DNA from: Rhodobacter capsulatus
Lineage (GTDB): Bacteria; Pseudomonadota; Alphaproteobacteria; Rhodobacterales; Rhodobacteraceae
Length of the DNA stretch: 64,000 nt
Assembly: GCF_003254295.1 (NCBI RefSeq)
Contig: NZ_QKZO01000001.1
Location: forward strand, 310,001-374,000
Reading direction: 5' to 3'
The notes beneath the pieces were generated by a model. The model made no database searches. It worked only from the letters and a program-made list of their open reading frames with translations, and was not told where the DNA came from. The translations under genes were made by a program, and so were the position numbers. Of the stretch, positions 37,332 through 47,016 are shown piece by piece. Each line of letters begins with the position of its first letter. Within the stretch, counting starts at the first letter, position 1.

Positions 37332-38729
37332 TCAGTTCTTGCCGATGGCGCGCAAGACACGATCAAGAGCCTTGCCCTGATCGCTGAGAGGCGCGTTCTG
37401 CACCGCATTGTAGTAGGCTGCGGGGTCATAGGTGGGGATCCCGAGCTTGAGGTTTTCTACCGTCAAGAGTCCCATAGCGGACAAAAGTTGATAATATGCT
37501 ACCTGCAAAGAGGCTTCCGCCGTAATCCGCGAAGCTTTCGCGTCCAGAAGGTCCTGTTCGGCATTGAGCACGTCCAGCGTGGTCCGCGCGCCCAGCGTCG
37601 CCTCCTCGCGCACGCCCTGATAGGCCAGATCGGCAGCCTGGATCTGCTGGTCATAGGCGTTGATCTGCGCCCGGTAGACATCGATGCCCGCAAAGGCATT
37701 GGCGACGGCCTGCGCCACCTCCACCCCCGCCTGGCTCAGCCCGGCCCGGGCCTTGTCGCGGTTGGCAACGGCCTTGCGATTGGTCGAGGCGATGGCGCCG
37801 CCGGAATAGATCGGCTGCCCGATCGACAGCGTCAGGGTGGACTTGCGCCCGGTGTCCTTCGGATCCGCCAGCTGCGCCGCTCCGGTCACTGTCGGCAGAT
37901 GCTGGGCATGGGCCAGTGCCACGCCCAGATCGGCCGCCGAGACCAGATGCTGGGCCTGCTTGATGAAGGGATGCAGCCGCAGCGCCGTCGCATTCGCCTC
38001 GGCGGTCGTCTTCGGCAGCTTCGGCGCCTTCGGCAAGGACGAGAGCCGCTCGGGATAATGACCGATCACCGCCTTGTAGGCCTCGCGCGCGGCCTTGTAT
38101 TGCCCCTGCGCCGCCGCCAGCGAGGCCCGCGCCCCGGCCAGAGACGCCTCGGCCTGCGACACGTCGGTCTTCGTCACCTCGCCGACGTCGAACCGATCCT
38201 GCGCGGCTTTCAGCTGTTCCGAAATCACCCGCACCGAATTCTCGGTGATCGCCACCTGTTCGGCCGTGGCCTTGGCATCGGCATAGGCCTTGACGGCAGA
38301 GAGCAGCACATCCTGTTCGGTCGACAACAGCGCGGCGCGCGTGGCCAGGACGGTCTCTTTCTGGATATCGACCGTCAGCCGATTGCGGCCGAAGTCGAAC
38401 AGCGTCCAGTCGAGCGTCAGCGCCATCGTCGCCGACAGCTCATCCCAATGGCCGTCACAGCTGGTCTGGAAAGTGGACGGCATGTTGCAGCGGCTGCGGG
38501 AAAACTCCGCCCCCCATTTCGCCACCGGACGCAGCGCCGCCACGGCCGTTGCCACATCCTCGTCGGCCGCCCGCAGCGTGGCGCGGTTCTGGTCCAGCAG
38601 ATGCGAGACCTTGTAGGCCGAAACCAGCGCATCGGCCAGCGTCTCGGCCGAAGCGGAGAGCGACCCGGCCAGAAGGCCAAGCCCGGCGACGGTGGCCAGA
38701 AGAAGGGGTTTGAACGTTCTGCGCTTCAT
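37332..38729 (-). CDS. tolC: TolC family outer membrane efflux protein
   Basis: A 465-residue outer membrane channel/periplasmic tunnel protein used by type I secretion and RND efflux. A signal peptide (MKRRTFKPLLLATVAGLGLL to SASA) is cleaved near residue 29. Two repeats of the OEP fold follow: LDWTLFDFGRNRLTVDIQKE in the first, LSIGQPIYSGGAIASTNRKA and GVREEATLGARTTLDVLNAEQDLLDAK in the second. The pcm-tolC order is typical of alphaproteobacteria. No cognate membrane fusion protein is nearby. Confidence 0.95.
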   Translation of the reverse strand: MKRRTFKPLLLATVAGLGLLAGSLSASAETLADALVSAYKVSHLLDQNRATLRAADEDVATAVAALRPVAKWGAEFSRSRCNMPSTFQTSCDGHWDELSATMALTLDWTLFDFGRNRLTVDIQKETVLATRAALLSTEQDVLLSAVKAYADAKATAEQVAITENSVRVISEQLKAAQDRFDVGEVTKTDVSQAEASLAGARASLAAAQGQYKAAREAYKAVIGHYPERLSSLPKAPKLPKTTAEANATALRLHPFIKQAQHLVSAADLGVALAHAQHLPTVTGAAQLADPKDTGRKSTLTLSIGQPIYSGGAIASTNRKAVANRDKARAGLSQAGVEVAQAVANAFAGIDVYRAQINAYDQQIQAADLAYQGVREEATLGARTTLDVLNAEQDLLDAKASRITAEASLQVAYYQLLSAMGLLTVENLKLGIPTYDPAAYYNAVQNAPLSDQGKALDRVLRAIGKN

Positions 38730-38833
38730 GCCTCGGATCCTCTTGCTGCACCGCTGCCCGGCGGCTGTCCCGCCGTTCTACGGCGATAACATTCGTTTCC
38801 GCCGATATGAGCCCAATTCGGCACCAAAGGCAA

Positions 38834-39484
38834 TCAGAGGACGAATTCTTTTGCGCAGGTGAACCCCGGAAGCACCGGTGCCGCGGCGTTGAACGCGTCG
38901 CGCCAGGCCACCACGCCATCGATCTTGCGGCCGATCCGCGCCGTGCCCAGCTGCCCCTGCAGGAAAATTGCCGTGATCCGGCCGCCTTCCCGCAGCTGCG
39001 CCGCGATCGCGGCGGGCACCTGTTCGACGCCGCCTTCGATCACGATCGCGTCATAGGGGCCTTCCTCCGCGGCCCCTTCGGCCAGCCGCCCTTCCACGAC
39101 GGTCACGCCCTCGATGTCCTGCACCGACAGATGCGCCTCGGCCGAGGCGGCCAACGCGCCCTCTTCCAGCGCGACGACGGCCTGCGTCATCCGCGCGAGG
39201 ACGGCAGAGGAATAGCCCATGCCCGCCCCGATATCGAGCACCCGGTCCCCGGGCTGGAGATCGAGCGCATCCAGCATCTTGGCGAAATTGCGCGGCTCGA
39301 GCAGCCAGCGCCCGTGCCCCAGATCGAGATTTTCGCCGACATAGGCGGCCTCGCGGCGGGCGTCGGGCACATAGGCTTCGCGGGGGACGGCCAGCATCGC
39401 TTCGATGATCGGGAATTTCGTCACGTCATTGGGGCGAACCTGGGTGTCGACCATCATGGTGCGGCGGGCGGCGAAATCCGGCAT
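38834..39484 (-). CDS. pcm: Protein-L-isoaspartate O-methyltransferase family protein
   Basis: A 216-residue SAM-dependent methyltransferase. [20 protein letters not shown] opens the protein, the SAM motif I is [20 protein letters not shown] and [20 protein letters not shown] is the post-motif region. The family methylates isoaspartyl residues to start their repair; the alphaproteobacterial paralogue next to tolC is short and may have another substrate. The start at 39484 (GGAAGAG upstream) is preferred; an internal ATG ten residues on is possible. Confidence 0.85.
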   Translation of the reverse strand: MPDFAARRTMMVDTQVRPNDVTKFPIIEAMLAVPREAYVPDARREAAYVGENLDLGHGRWLLEPRNFAKMLDALDLQPGDRVLDIGAGMGYSSAVLARMTQAVVALEEGALAASAEAHLSVQDIEGVTVVEGRLAEGAAEEGPYDAIVIEGGVEQVPAAIAAQLREGGRITAIFLQGQLGTARIGRKIDGVVAWRDAFNAAAPVLPGFTCAKEFVL

Positions 39485-39624
39485 GGGGGAACTCTTCCGT
39501 CTGAGCGTTGCGTTGCGCGGTTTTGCCACAGAAGTCGCAAGGGAGCAACGGTCCGGTGGCGGGCCGCGCCCGGTGTTGCATACCATGGTGCACGGAACAA
39601 GCGGCAAAGTCGGCGCAAGACCCC

Positions 39625-39653
39625 TTGCACGGCGGGCGCTGATTGGGTAGGTG
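39625..39653 (+). promoter_or_regulatory. Candidate promoter for tRNA-Cys
   Basis: TTGCAC (39625-39630), 17-base spacer, TAGGTG (39648-39653); the tRNA begins 16 bases after the -10. The -10 is weak, so this is tentative. Confidence 0.4.
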
Positions 39654-39669
39654 AATGTCACCTCACGGC

Positions 39670-39743
39670 GGCGGGTTGGCGGAGAGGTTACGCAGCGGAT
39701 TGCAAATCCGTGAAGACCGGTTCGATTCCGGTACCCGCCTCCA
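39670..39743 (+). tRNA. tRNA-Cys (anticodon GCA)
   Basis: 74 bases with encoded CCA. The acceptor stem GGCGGGT (39670-39676) pairs with ACCCGCC (39733-39739), the discriminator is T and CCA is at 39741-39743. The anticodon loop TTGCAAA (39700-39706) gives GCA at 39702-39704, flanked by a five-pair stem with one G-U. The T-arm contains GGTTCGATTCC. Confidence 0.97.
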
Positions 39744-39768
39744 GTTCCCCGGCAGGGTCGAGAGGCGT

Positions 39769-40530
39769 TCAGACCAGCCCCTCATCCTTGATGTTCAGCA
39801 CCACGCCGCAATGCTTGCAGTGCACCGCATCGGCGTCATGCAGCATCAACCCGCAGCTGGGGCATTTGTGACGCACCTTCAGCGGCCGGAACAGCACCTG
39901 CGCCAGCCGCAAAAACAGCGTCACGCCGACGATCATCACCAGCACCGAGATCATCCGCCCCGAGGTGCCCTGCAGCGTGATGTCGCCAAAGCCCGTCGTC
40001 GTCAGCGTCGTCACGGTGAAATAAAGCGCATCGGCATAATTGCCGATCTGCGGATTGCGCCCGGCCTGGGTGGCATGGATCAGCCCCGTCATCACGAACA
40101 GGAAGACCGCCAGATTGACCGCCGCCAGAATCACCTCCTCATGCTTGCGAAACAGCCGGAAATCCTGCCGCAGCCGCCCCAGCATCTGATAGGCATGCAA
40201 CAGCCGCAAAGTCCGCAGCACCCGCAGGAACCCAAGCTGCGCCCCCAGCAGCGGCGCGAGGAACGACAGCATCGCCACCACATCGGCCCAGGTCGTCAGC
40301 CGCCGCCAAAACGCGGCCTTGCGCTCCTCGACCGCGACGCGCGCGACGAAATCCAGCACGATCACCGCCCCGATCGCCACATCCGCCACCAGAATCCACG
40401 GCGCCATCGGCAGGAACGAGGTCACGATCACGAACAGGATCGTCGCCATATCGAAGGCCAGCAGCGCATAGCGGAACCGATGCGCCCGTTTCGAGCGCCC
40501 GTGATACAGGTTGCGCAACTCTTTCAGCAT
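39769..40530 (-). CDS. Voltage-gated-type ion channel with C-terminal zinc ribbon
   Basis: A 253-residue inner-membrane protein with the six-helix plan of a voltage-gated potassium channel. The S4-like segment [13 protein letters not shown] (Arg103, 106, 109) precedes the pore with filter TTTGFGD at 177-183, a variant of TVGYGD. After the last helix a cytosolic zinc ribbon follows, CPSC at 223-226 and CKHC at 238-241, unusual for such channels. The start at 40530 is set by GGGAGGGACGG; longer in-frame starts exist. Selectivity is inferred from the filter only. Confidence 0.85.
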   Translation of the reverse strand: MLKELRNLYHGRSKRAHRFRYALLAFDMATILFVIVTSFLPMAPWILVADVAIGAVIVLDFVARVAVEERKAAFWRRLTTWADVVAMLSFLAPLLGAQLGFLRVLRTLRLLHAYQMLGRLRQDFRLFRKHEEVILAAVNLAVFLFVMTGLIHATQAGRNPQIGNYADALYFTVTTLTTTGFGDITLQGTSGRMISVLVMIVGVTLFLRLAQVLFRPLKVRHKCPSCGLMLHDADAVHCKHCGVVLNIKDEGLV

Positions 40531-40639
40531 CCGTCCCTCCCGCATGGCCTTTGGCGGCCGCCTGTGGCGGCTCACCCCTTCCCCAAAGGCCCCGTTTCCC
40601 CTATCTAGCCACAAACTTCCCTTTCCCAAGGTGCGCGCA

Positions 40640-42295
40640 ATGGCTTCCTATCAATATGTCTACCACATGGATGGCGTCTCGAAGACCTATCCCGGTGGCA
40701 AGAAATGCTTCGAGAACATCCGCCTGAACTTCCTGCCGGGCGTCAAGATCGGGGTCGTCGGCGTCAACGGCGCCGGGAAATCGACGCTGTTGCGCATCAT
40801 GGCGGGCATCGACAAGGATTTTCAGGGCGAGGCCTGGGCCGCCAAGGGCGCCAAGGTCGGCTATCTCTCGCAGGAGCCGCAGCTGGATGAAACGCTGAGC
40901 GTGCGCGAAAACGTCATGCTCGGCGTGGCGGAAAAGACCGCCAAGATCGCGCGCTACAATGATCTGGCGATGAACTACTCCGACGAGACCGCCGACGAGA
41001 TGGCGCGTCTGCAAGACGAGATCGACGCCGAGAACCTCTGGGATCTCGACAGCCAGGTCGATATCGCGCTCGAAGCCCTGCGCTGCCCGCCCGACGATGC
41101 GAATGTCGCGACGCTTTCGGGCGGGGAACGCCGCCGCGTGGCTTTGTGCAAGCTGCTGCTGGAAGCGCCCGACATGCTGCTCTTGGACGAACCGACCAAC
41201 CACCTTGACGCCGAAACCATCGCCTGGCTGCAAAAGCACCTGATCGACTACAAGGGCACGATCCTTTGCGTCACCCACGACCGCTATTTCCTCGACGACA
41301 TCACCTCCTGGATCCTGGAACTCGAGCGCGGCCGCGGCATCCCCTATGAGGGCAACTATTCCGCCTGGCTGGAACAGAAGGCCAAGCGGCTGGAACAGGA
41401 AGCCCGCGAGGACAAGGCCAAGCAGAAGGTCATGGAGAAGGAGCTGGAATGGATCCGCGCCGGCGCCAAGGCCCGGCAGGCGAAATCCAAGGCCCGGATC
41501 GCGGCTTATGACAAGATGGCCGAGGAAGGCGTCAAGGAACGCGTCGGCAAGGCGCAGATCATCATTCCGAACGGGCCCCGTCTGGGCGGCAAGGTGATCG
41601 AGGTCGAAGGCCTGAAGAAGCACATGGGCGACAAGCTTCTGATCGAGAACCTCAGCTTCTCGCTGCCGCCGGGCGGCATCATGGGGGTGATCGGTCCGAA
41701 CGGCGCCGGGAAATCGACGCTGATCAAGATGATCATCGGTCAGGAAGCGCCCGACGAGGGCACGATCATCGTCGGCGACACGGTGAAGCTGGCCTATGTC
41801 GACCAATCGCGCGACGCGCTCGATGCCGAGAAGAACGTCTGGGAGGAAATCTCGGGCGGGGCGGAGCTGATCCAGCTGGGCGATGCGACGGTGGCCAGCC
41901 GCAGCTATGTCGGCGCCTTCAACTTCAAGGGCGCGGACCAGCAGAAGAAAGTGGGCCAGCTCTCGGGCGGGGAACGCAACCGCGTGCACATGGCGAAGCT
42001 CTTGAAATCGGGCGGCAACGTGCTGCTTTTGGACGAACCGACGAACGATCTGGACGTGGAAACCCTGCAGGCGCTGGAAGCGGCGATCGAGGATTTCGCG
42101 GGCTGCGCGGTGATCATCTCGCACGACCGCTTCTTCCTGGACCGTCTGTGCACGCATATCCTGTCGTTCGAGGGCGACGCCCATGTGGAATTCTTCGAGG
42201 GCAACTTCGAGGATTACGAAAACGACAAGATCCGCCGTCTGGGCCCGGATGCGGTCGAGCCGAAGCGGGTGAAATACAAGAAGTTCACGCGGTAA
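40640..42295 (+). CDS. ettA: Energy-dependent translational throttle protein EttA (ABC-F)
   Basis: A 551-residue soluble ABC-F ATPase that binds the ribosomal E site and gates entry to elongation by ATP/ADP state. There are two ABC domains: Walker A VGVNGAGKST and IGPNGAGKST, signatures LSGGERRRVALCKLL and LSGGERNRVHMAKLL, Walker B LLLDEPTNHLDA and LLLDEPTNDLDV. The arginine/lysine-rich linker KARQAKSKARIAAYDKM lies between them, and the C-terminus ends RRLGPDAVEPKRVKYKKFTR as in EttA. The start at 40640 (MASYQYVYHM) agrees with the family. Confidence 0.96.
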   Translation: MASYQYVYHMDGVSKTYPGGKKCFENIRLNFLPGVKIGVVGVNGAGKSTLLRIMAGIDKDFQGEAWAAKGAKVGYLSQEPQLDETLSVRENVMLGVAEKTAKIARYNDLAMNYSDETADEMARLQDEIDAENLWDLDSQVDIALEALRCPPDDANVATLSGGERRRVALCKLLLEAPDMLLLDEPTNHLDAETIAWLQKHLIDYKGTILCVTHDRYFLDDITSWILELERGRGIPYEGNYSAWLEQKAKRLEQEAREDKAKQKVMEKELEWIRAGAKARQAKSKARIAAYDKMAEEGVKERVGKAQIIIPNGPRLGGKVIEVEGLKKHMGDKLLIENLSFSLPPGGIMGVIGPNGAGKSTLIKMIIGQEAPDEGTIIVGDTVKLAYVDQSRDALDAEKNVWEEISGGAELIQLGDATVASRSYVGAFNFKGADQQKKVGQLSGGERNRVHMAKLLKSGGNVLLLDEPTNDLDVETLQALEAAIEDFAGCAVIISHDRFFLDRLCTHILSFEGDAHVEFFEGNFEDYENDKIRRLGPDAVEPKRVKYKKFTR

Positions 42296-42324
42296 TCTTC
42301 ACCCCCTTTACTTGTTCAAAAAAA

Positions 42325-42360
42325 GTTCCATGCTGGCCTTATCGGAGGTCAGCATGGAAC
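42325..42360. promoter_or_regulatory. Hairpin over the ribosome binding site and start codon; minus-strand terminator
   Basis: GTTCCATGCTGGCC (42325-42338) and GGTCAGCATGGAAC (42347-42360) form a 14-bp inverted repeat with one G-U-type mismatch and an 8-base loop. The 3' arm contains the ATG at 42354 and part of the GGAGG (42344-42348). Seven A residues at 42318-42324 precede it, so read leftward it is a textbook intrinsic terminator, hairpin followed by seven T residues. Either or both roles are possible. Confidence 0.65.
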
Positions 42361-42953
42361 AGTTCTCACTCGCGTCATTTATCAAAATATGCCTTATGGA
42401 CACGGGCTCACGCATTTCAGAGCTTCGCAAAAAGCTCGAAAGCCAGGGAGGTTACGACTATTACAACTCCTTCTCCCGATCCGTTGTCGCCTATATCGAA
42501 GATGGCAATAGAGACCGCGCAAACGAGATACTTGCCGAGCCGAGAAACGATCATGAGCGAAGCAAGAATACGAGATGCTTCGAAGCATTCGTCGCAAAAT
42601 TCGGAACAACAAGAAGCTTAGCCGCGGTGGCGGAAAAGAAAAGTTGGCAACCGCCGAATGCCAATTTTTCCATCAATATCTCGCCATTGTTTGAGATTGA
42701 GAAAGCTGGAACTCGGCAAGTTTTCGCGACATGGGCTCTTCAGAAGCCTGAACTTTCACAAAAATACGGCGCGGTTGCATGCTACATAATGAGACAGGCT
42801 TTTTCCGGCCACTCTTTAGCAAACGCGGGATTTTATTTTTACGACCTGACAGGCGGGAAAATTTATTCTGAGCGACAAATTAGCAACTCAACGAGCCGCA
42901 TGTTCGCAAGCGACATCAGATGGCTATCTTATGAATTGACCGAAATGCTATGA
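42354..42953 (+). CDS. AT-rich orphan gene of unknown function
   Basis: A 199-residue protein that I do not recognise. It is soluble, rich in Ser, Arg and Lys, with MEQFSLASFIKICLMDTG at its start and AGFYFYDLTGGKIYSERQ near the end. Codon use is unlike all neighbours: AT-rich third positions and codons such as AGA and ATA, so it was probably acquired. GGAGG five bases upstream fixes the ATG at 42354, which sits in a hairpin. Its stop overlaps the cutA start in ATGA, so the two are probably cotranslated. Confidence 0.78.
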   Translation: MEQFSLASFIKICLMDTGSRISELRKKLESQGGYDYYNSFSRSVVAYIEDGNRDRANEILAEPRNDHERSKNTRCFEAFVAKFGTTRSLAAVAEKKSWQPPNANFSINISPLFEIEKAGTRQVFATWALQKPELSQKYGAVACYIMRQAFSGHSLANAGFYFYDLTGGKIYSERQISNSTSRMFASDIRWLSYELTEML

Positions 42954-43261
42954 TCCTCACCCGCATCCTTACCACCCTTCCCGACACCACCTCGGCACAG
43001 GCCCTCGGCAAGGCGCTCGTCACCGCGCGGCTGGTCGCTTGCGCCCATGTCTCGGCGCCGGGCACGTCCTTCTACATCTGGGAGGGACAAGAGGAGCACA
43101 GCCCCGAGGTGCAGCTCTGGCTCAAGACCACGCCTGACCGCGCGGCCGAGGCCGTCGCGGAGCTTGCCCGGCGGCATCCCTATGACTGCCCGATGATCCT
43201 GTCCGATACGGTCGAAGCCAATCCCGCCTATGCCGCCTGGGTGGCAGAACAGGTGGTATAA
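42950..43261 (+). CDS. cutA: Divalent-cation tolerance protein CutA
   Basis: A 103-residue trimeric, ferredoxin-like-fold protein of the CutA1 family. LVACAHVSAPGTSFYIWEGQ (family form LAAC-x-V-x(6)-Y-W-G) and VQLWLKTTPDRAAEAVAEL then HPYDCPMIL are the conserved parts. CutA was linked to copper tolerance in E. coli, but its biochemical role remains unsettled. It is coupled to the AT-rich gene by a 4-base overlap and converges with lepA across a repeat-rich gap. Confidence 0.93.
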   Translation: MILTRILTTLPDTTSAQALGKALVTARLVACAHVSAPGTSFYIWEGQEEHSPEVQLWLKTTPDRAAEAVAELARRHPYDCPMILSDTVEANPAYAAWVAEQVV

Positions 43262-43430
43262 GGGTCGCTGGCCCTTTGCCTGATTCCGGGCGTTCGGGAC
43301 TCAGATCGTGCCCCCGGAACGACTTGACCCCGCCGAAGGGCGGGGTCGCTGGCCCTCGCAAGCGTGCTCGGGCGTTCGACGCTCAAATCGTTCCACTGGA
43401 ACGATTTGACCCCGCCAAGGGCGGGGTCGC
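43262..43430. repeat. Two tandem 81-bp direct repeats with hairpins
   Basis: Units at 43262-43342 and 43343-43423 plus a 7-base partial third; each starts GGGTCGCTGGCCCT. Each ends in a 9-bp hairpin GACCCCGCC/GGCGGGGTC (43326-43347; 43408-43428). The second unit also has a perfect 12-bp hairpin TCAAATCGTTCC/GGAACGATTTGA (43383-43394, 43398-43409); the first has a decayed form. The block fills the gap between convergent cutA and lepA and probably serves as a bidirectional terminator. Confidence 0.85.
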
Positions 43431-43433
43431 GTC

Positions 43434-45233
<1,800 letters not shown>

Positions 45234-45341
45234 GGGCGCGCAAATAGCAGCAATTCAAGGGTGCGGGAAGGGGGATTGCGGCGGGTGACCGGGCCGCGGC
45301 GCCGCGGCGGAAACGGGCGGAAAACCGCGATGGCACGGCCG

Positions 45342-45371
45342 TTGACGCAACCACAGGGCGAGTGGTAGCGT
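45342..45371 (+). promoter_or_regulatory. Candidate promoter for the 45441-46090 gene group
   Basis: TTGACG (45342-45347), an 18-base spacer and TAGCGT (45366-45371), about 70 bases ahead of the 17-codon ORF at 45441. The -35 is strong; the -10 is only fair. Confidence 0.4.
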
Positions 45372-45440
45372 TATCGGGCCAGACCATCGGCGCCTTGCAG
45401 ACGAATGACCGGACAATCTCATCAAGGGAGGAGAGAGAGA

Positions 45441-45494
45441 ATGTCGAGACTCGATTGCACTGCCGTGACGCAGCCTGTCGACACCGGAGGCTGA
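45441..45494 (+). CDS. 17-codon ORF, candidate leader peptide
   Basis: ATG at 45441 follows a very strong ribosome binding site (AAGGGAGGAGAGAGAGA) and encodes MSRLDCTAVTQPVDTGG before TGA. It ends eight bases before the ATG of the next gene, so it could be a regulatory leader peptide that controls that gene by translation, or simply a tiny protein. It contains one Cys and one Pro. It would be missed by length filters. Confidence 0.5.
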   Translation: MSRLDCTAVTQPVDTGG

Positions 45495-45502
45495 GGCGGA
45501 TC

Positions 45503-45814
45503 ATGACCATGCAGACCACACTCAATCTGCCGCTCACCCTCACCGCGCTGACCACCCGCAGTGTCGGGCTGGTCTCCTTCATCCGGCTCAAGGGCCATCT
45601 GCCCGATGCGGGCTGGACCGTGACCGGCGAGGCGGCGCTGACCACCTCGGGGGTGCTGCTGTCGCTGCGTACCCGTCGGCGCCCCGGGGCATTCCCCGAG
45701 GCCGCGCAGCCGTTGGCGCTGGAATATGCGCTTGGCCAGCTGCGCCCGGGCGAGCGCCCCTATCGTGTCACCTGTGACGGGGCCCTGCTGGCCGAGGGCC
45801 GGTTGATGTTCTGA
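45503..45814 (+). CDS. Hypothetical protein, 103 residues
   Basis: Unrecognised small soluble protein (MTMQTTLNLPLTLTALTTRS at the start, CDGALLAEGRLMF at the end) with one cysteine and no signal peptide. The start at 45503 follows GAGGCGGATC and directly follows the 17-codon ORF; the longer frame from 45362 lacks a ribosome binding site and overlaps the leader. It lies upstream of the copper chaperone gene, 87 bases away, and may be cotranscribed with it. Confidence 0.6.
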   Translation: MTMQTTLNLPLTLTALTTRSVGLVSFIRLKGHLPDAGWTVTGEAALTTSGVLLSLRTRRRPGAFPEAAQPLALEYALGQLRPGERPYRVTCDGALLAEGRLMF

Positions 45815-45901
45815 ACCGGGCTGCGGGCGGCACATGCAATCGCGGTTGACGCCGCCCGCGGATCGCGCCAGATCATGCAGGATGAAGCGCGGAGGCCCCC
45901 G

Positions 45902-46090
45902 ATGATCCTGTCCGTTCCCAACATGACCTGCGGCCATTGCAAGGCCAGCGTGGAAGCCGCCATCACCGAAGTGGGCGGCAAGGCCCTTGTCAGCCTGGAA
46001 GACCGCGAGGTCGAGGTGAACGGCCTGCCCGAGGAAACCGTCCTGGCCGCGCTCAAGGCCGCGGGCTTCGAGGCCGAAGTCATCGCCTGA
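45902..46090 (+). CDS. Heavy-metal-associated domain protein, copper chaperone-like
   Basis: A 62-residue single HMA domain of ferredoxin-like fold. The metal motif is MTCGHC (Cys10, Cys13) near the N-terminus, and AALKAAGFEAEVIA closes the domain. Such proteins (CopZ/Atx1 type) hand Cu(I) to P-type ATPases in the cytosol. GGAGG ahead of the ATG fixes the start at 45902. No copper ATPase is encoded nearby. Confidence 0.92.
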   Translation: MILSVPNMTCGHCKASVEAAITEVGGKALVSLEDREVEVNGLPEETVLAALKAAGFEAEVIA

Positions 46091-46117
46091 CCCAGATTTC
46101 GGTGAAAATCCGTCTCT

Positions 46118-46177
46118 TGCCGCCAGATCTGGCGGCATTTGCGCACAATCGGCGGAAAGCCGCCGAAACTATTGTGC
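46118..46177 (+). terminator. Two successive palindromes downstream of the chaperone gene
   Basis: A perfect 20-bp palindrome TGCCGCCAGATCTGGCGGCA (46118-46137) followed by TTT begins 28 bases after the stop. Then GCACAAT (46143-46149) pairs with ATTGTGC (46171-46177) outside a second stem CGGCGG/CCGCCG (46150-46155, 46160-46165) with an asymmetric AAACT bulge. They could terminate the upstream transcript; the second could also regulate the downstream gene. Confidence 0.5.
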
Positions 46178-46257
46178 CTGCTTGTCGAATCCCCTAAAAC
46201 ACCGGTCAAATCGACGGGATACGGGCGTGAACCCGACCCGCAACCGAAGAGCAGAGC

Positions 46258-46554
46258 ATGATGAAATATCTTCTTTCCGCCGCCTTGGTTCTTGCGGGAA
46301 CCACGGCTTTTGCCGGTCCCATCGACACCGCCTGTCAGCGCGCCGGACGCACCGCCGATCGGGCGCTGTGCGGCTGCATCCAGCAGGTCGCCGACCAGTC
46401 CCTGTCGCGGTCGGACCAGCGCCGGGCGGCGAAATTCTTCGAAGACCCGGATCAGGCGCAGGAAACCCGCGTTTCCGACCGCGCCGCGGATGAGGATTTC
46501 TGGCTGCGCTACAAGGCCTTCGCCCAGACCGCCGAAGCTTACTGCGGGCGCTGA
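46258..46554 (+). CDS. Small secreted cysteine-containing protein
   Basis: A 98-residue protein with a signal peptide (MMKYLLSAALVLAGTTAFAG) and four cysteines (26, 38, 40, 96) in the mature part, with ALCGCIQQVADQSLSRSDQR the most conserved-looking part. Homologues in Rhodobacterales are sometimes labelled arginine transporter; nothing in the sequence supports transport. The ATG at 46258 or 46261 follows AGAGC. Its last 16 bases overlap the convergent phosphatase gene. Confidence 0.75.
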   Translation: MMKYLLSAALVLAGTTAFAGPIDTACQRAGRTADRALCGCIQQVADQSLSRSDQRRAAKFFEDPDQAQETRVSDRAADEDFWLRYKAFAQTAEAYCGR

Positions 46555-46988
46555 AGCCGCGCCAGCAACGCCCTTGCGCCTGCCTCGATGATGTCGAGGC
46601 AGCCGTCGAAATCGCGGGTGTAATAGGGGTCGGGCACCTCGGACACGCCGCGTTCGCCCTGCAGGAACATTTCCAGCCGCGCCGTCGCATCGGCGGGCCG
46701 CAGCGCCTGCGCATCGCGATAATTCTGCCGGTCCATCGCCAGAATCAGATCGAAGTCGCGGAAATCCGCCGGTTTCAACTGCCGCGCCCGCAGCGCGCTC
46801 AGGTCATGGCCGCGCGGGCTGGCCGCCGCCTGCATCGGGCCATAGGGCGGCTCTCCGACATGCCAGGCACCGGTTCCGGCGCTGTCCAGCGTGACGGACA
46901 CCCCGGCCTGTTCGGCCAGCGTGCGAAAGACCCCCTCGGCGGCGGGGGAGCGACAGATGTTGCCAAGGCAAAGAAACAGGATACGCAT
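46539..46988 (-). CDS. Low-molecular-weight protein tyrosine phosphatase
   Basis: A 149-residue cytosolic phosphatase. The catalytic loop CLGNICRS (Cys7 nucleophile, Arg13) is at the N-terminus and the general-acid loop is EVPDPYYTRDFDGC. Targets in bacteria are usually tyrosine kinases of polysaccharide export or arginine phosphates; none is evident nearby. It is divergent from the sirtuin gene with a 28-base gap and overlaps the 46258 gene at the 3' end. Confidence 0.95.
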   Translation of the reverse strand: MRILFLCLGNICRSPAAEGVFRTLAEQAGVSVTLDSAGTGAWHVGEPPYGPMQAAASPRGHDLSALRARQLKPADFRDFDLILAMDRQNYRDAQALRPADATARLEMFLQGERGVSEVPDPYYTRDFDGCLDIIEAGARALLARLQRPQ

Positions 46989-47016
46989 GAGCGGTGCTTA
47001 CCAAGGGGAAACGCCG

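Noticed and set aside
43262-43430. CRISPR array
   Set aside because: Only two units of 81 bases with no unique spacers and no cas genes; these are tandem direct repeats with hairpins.
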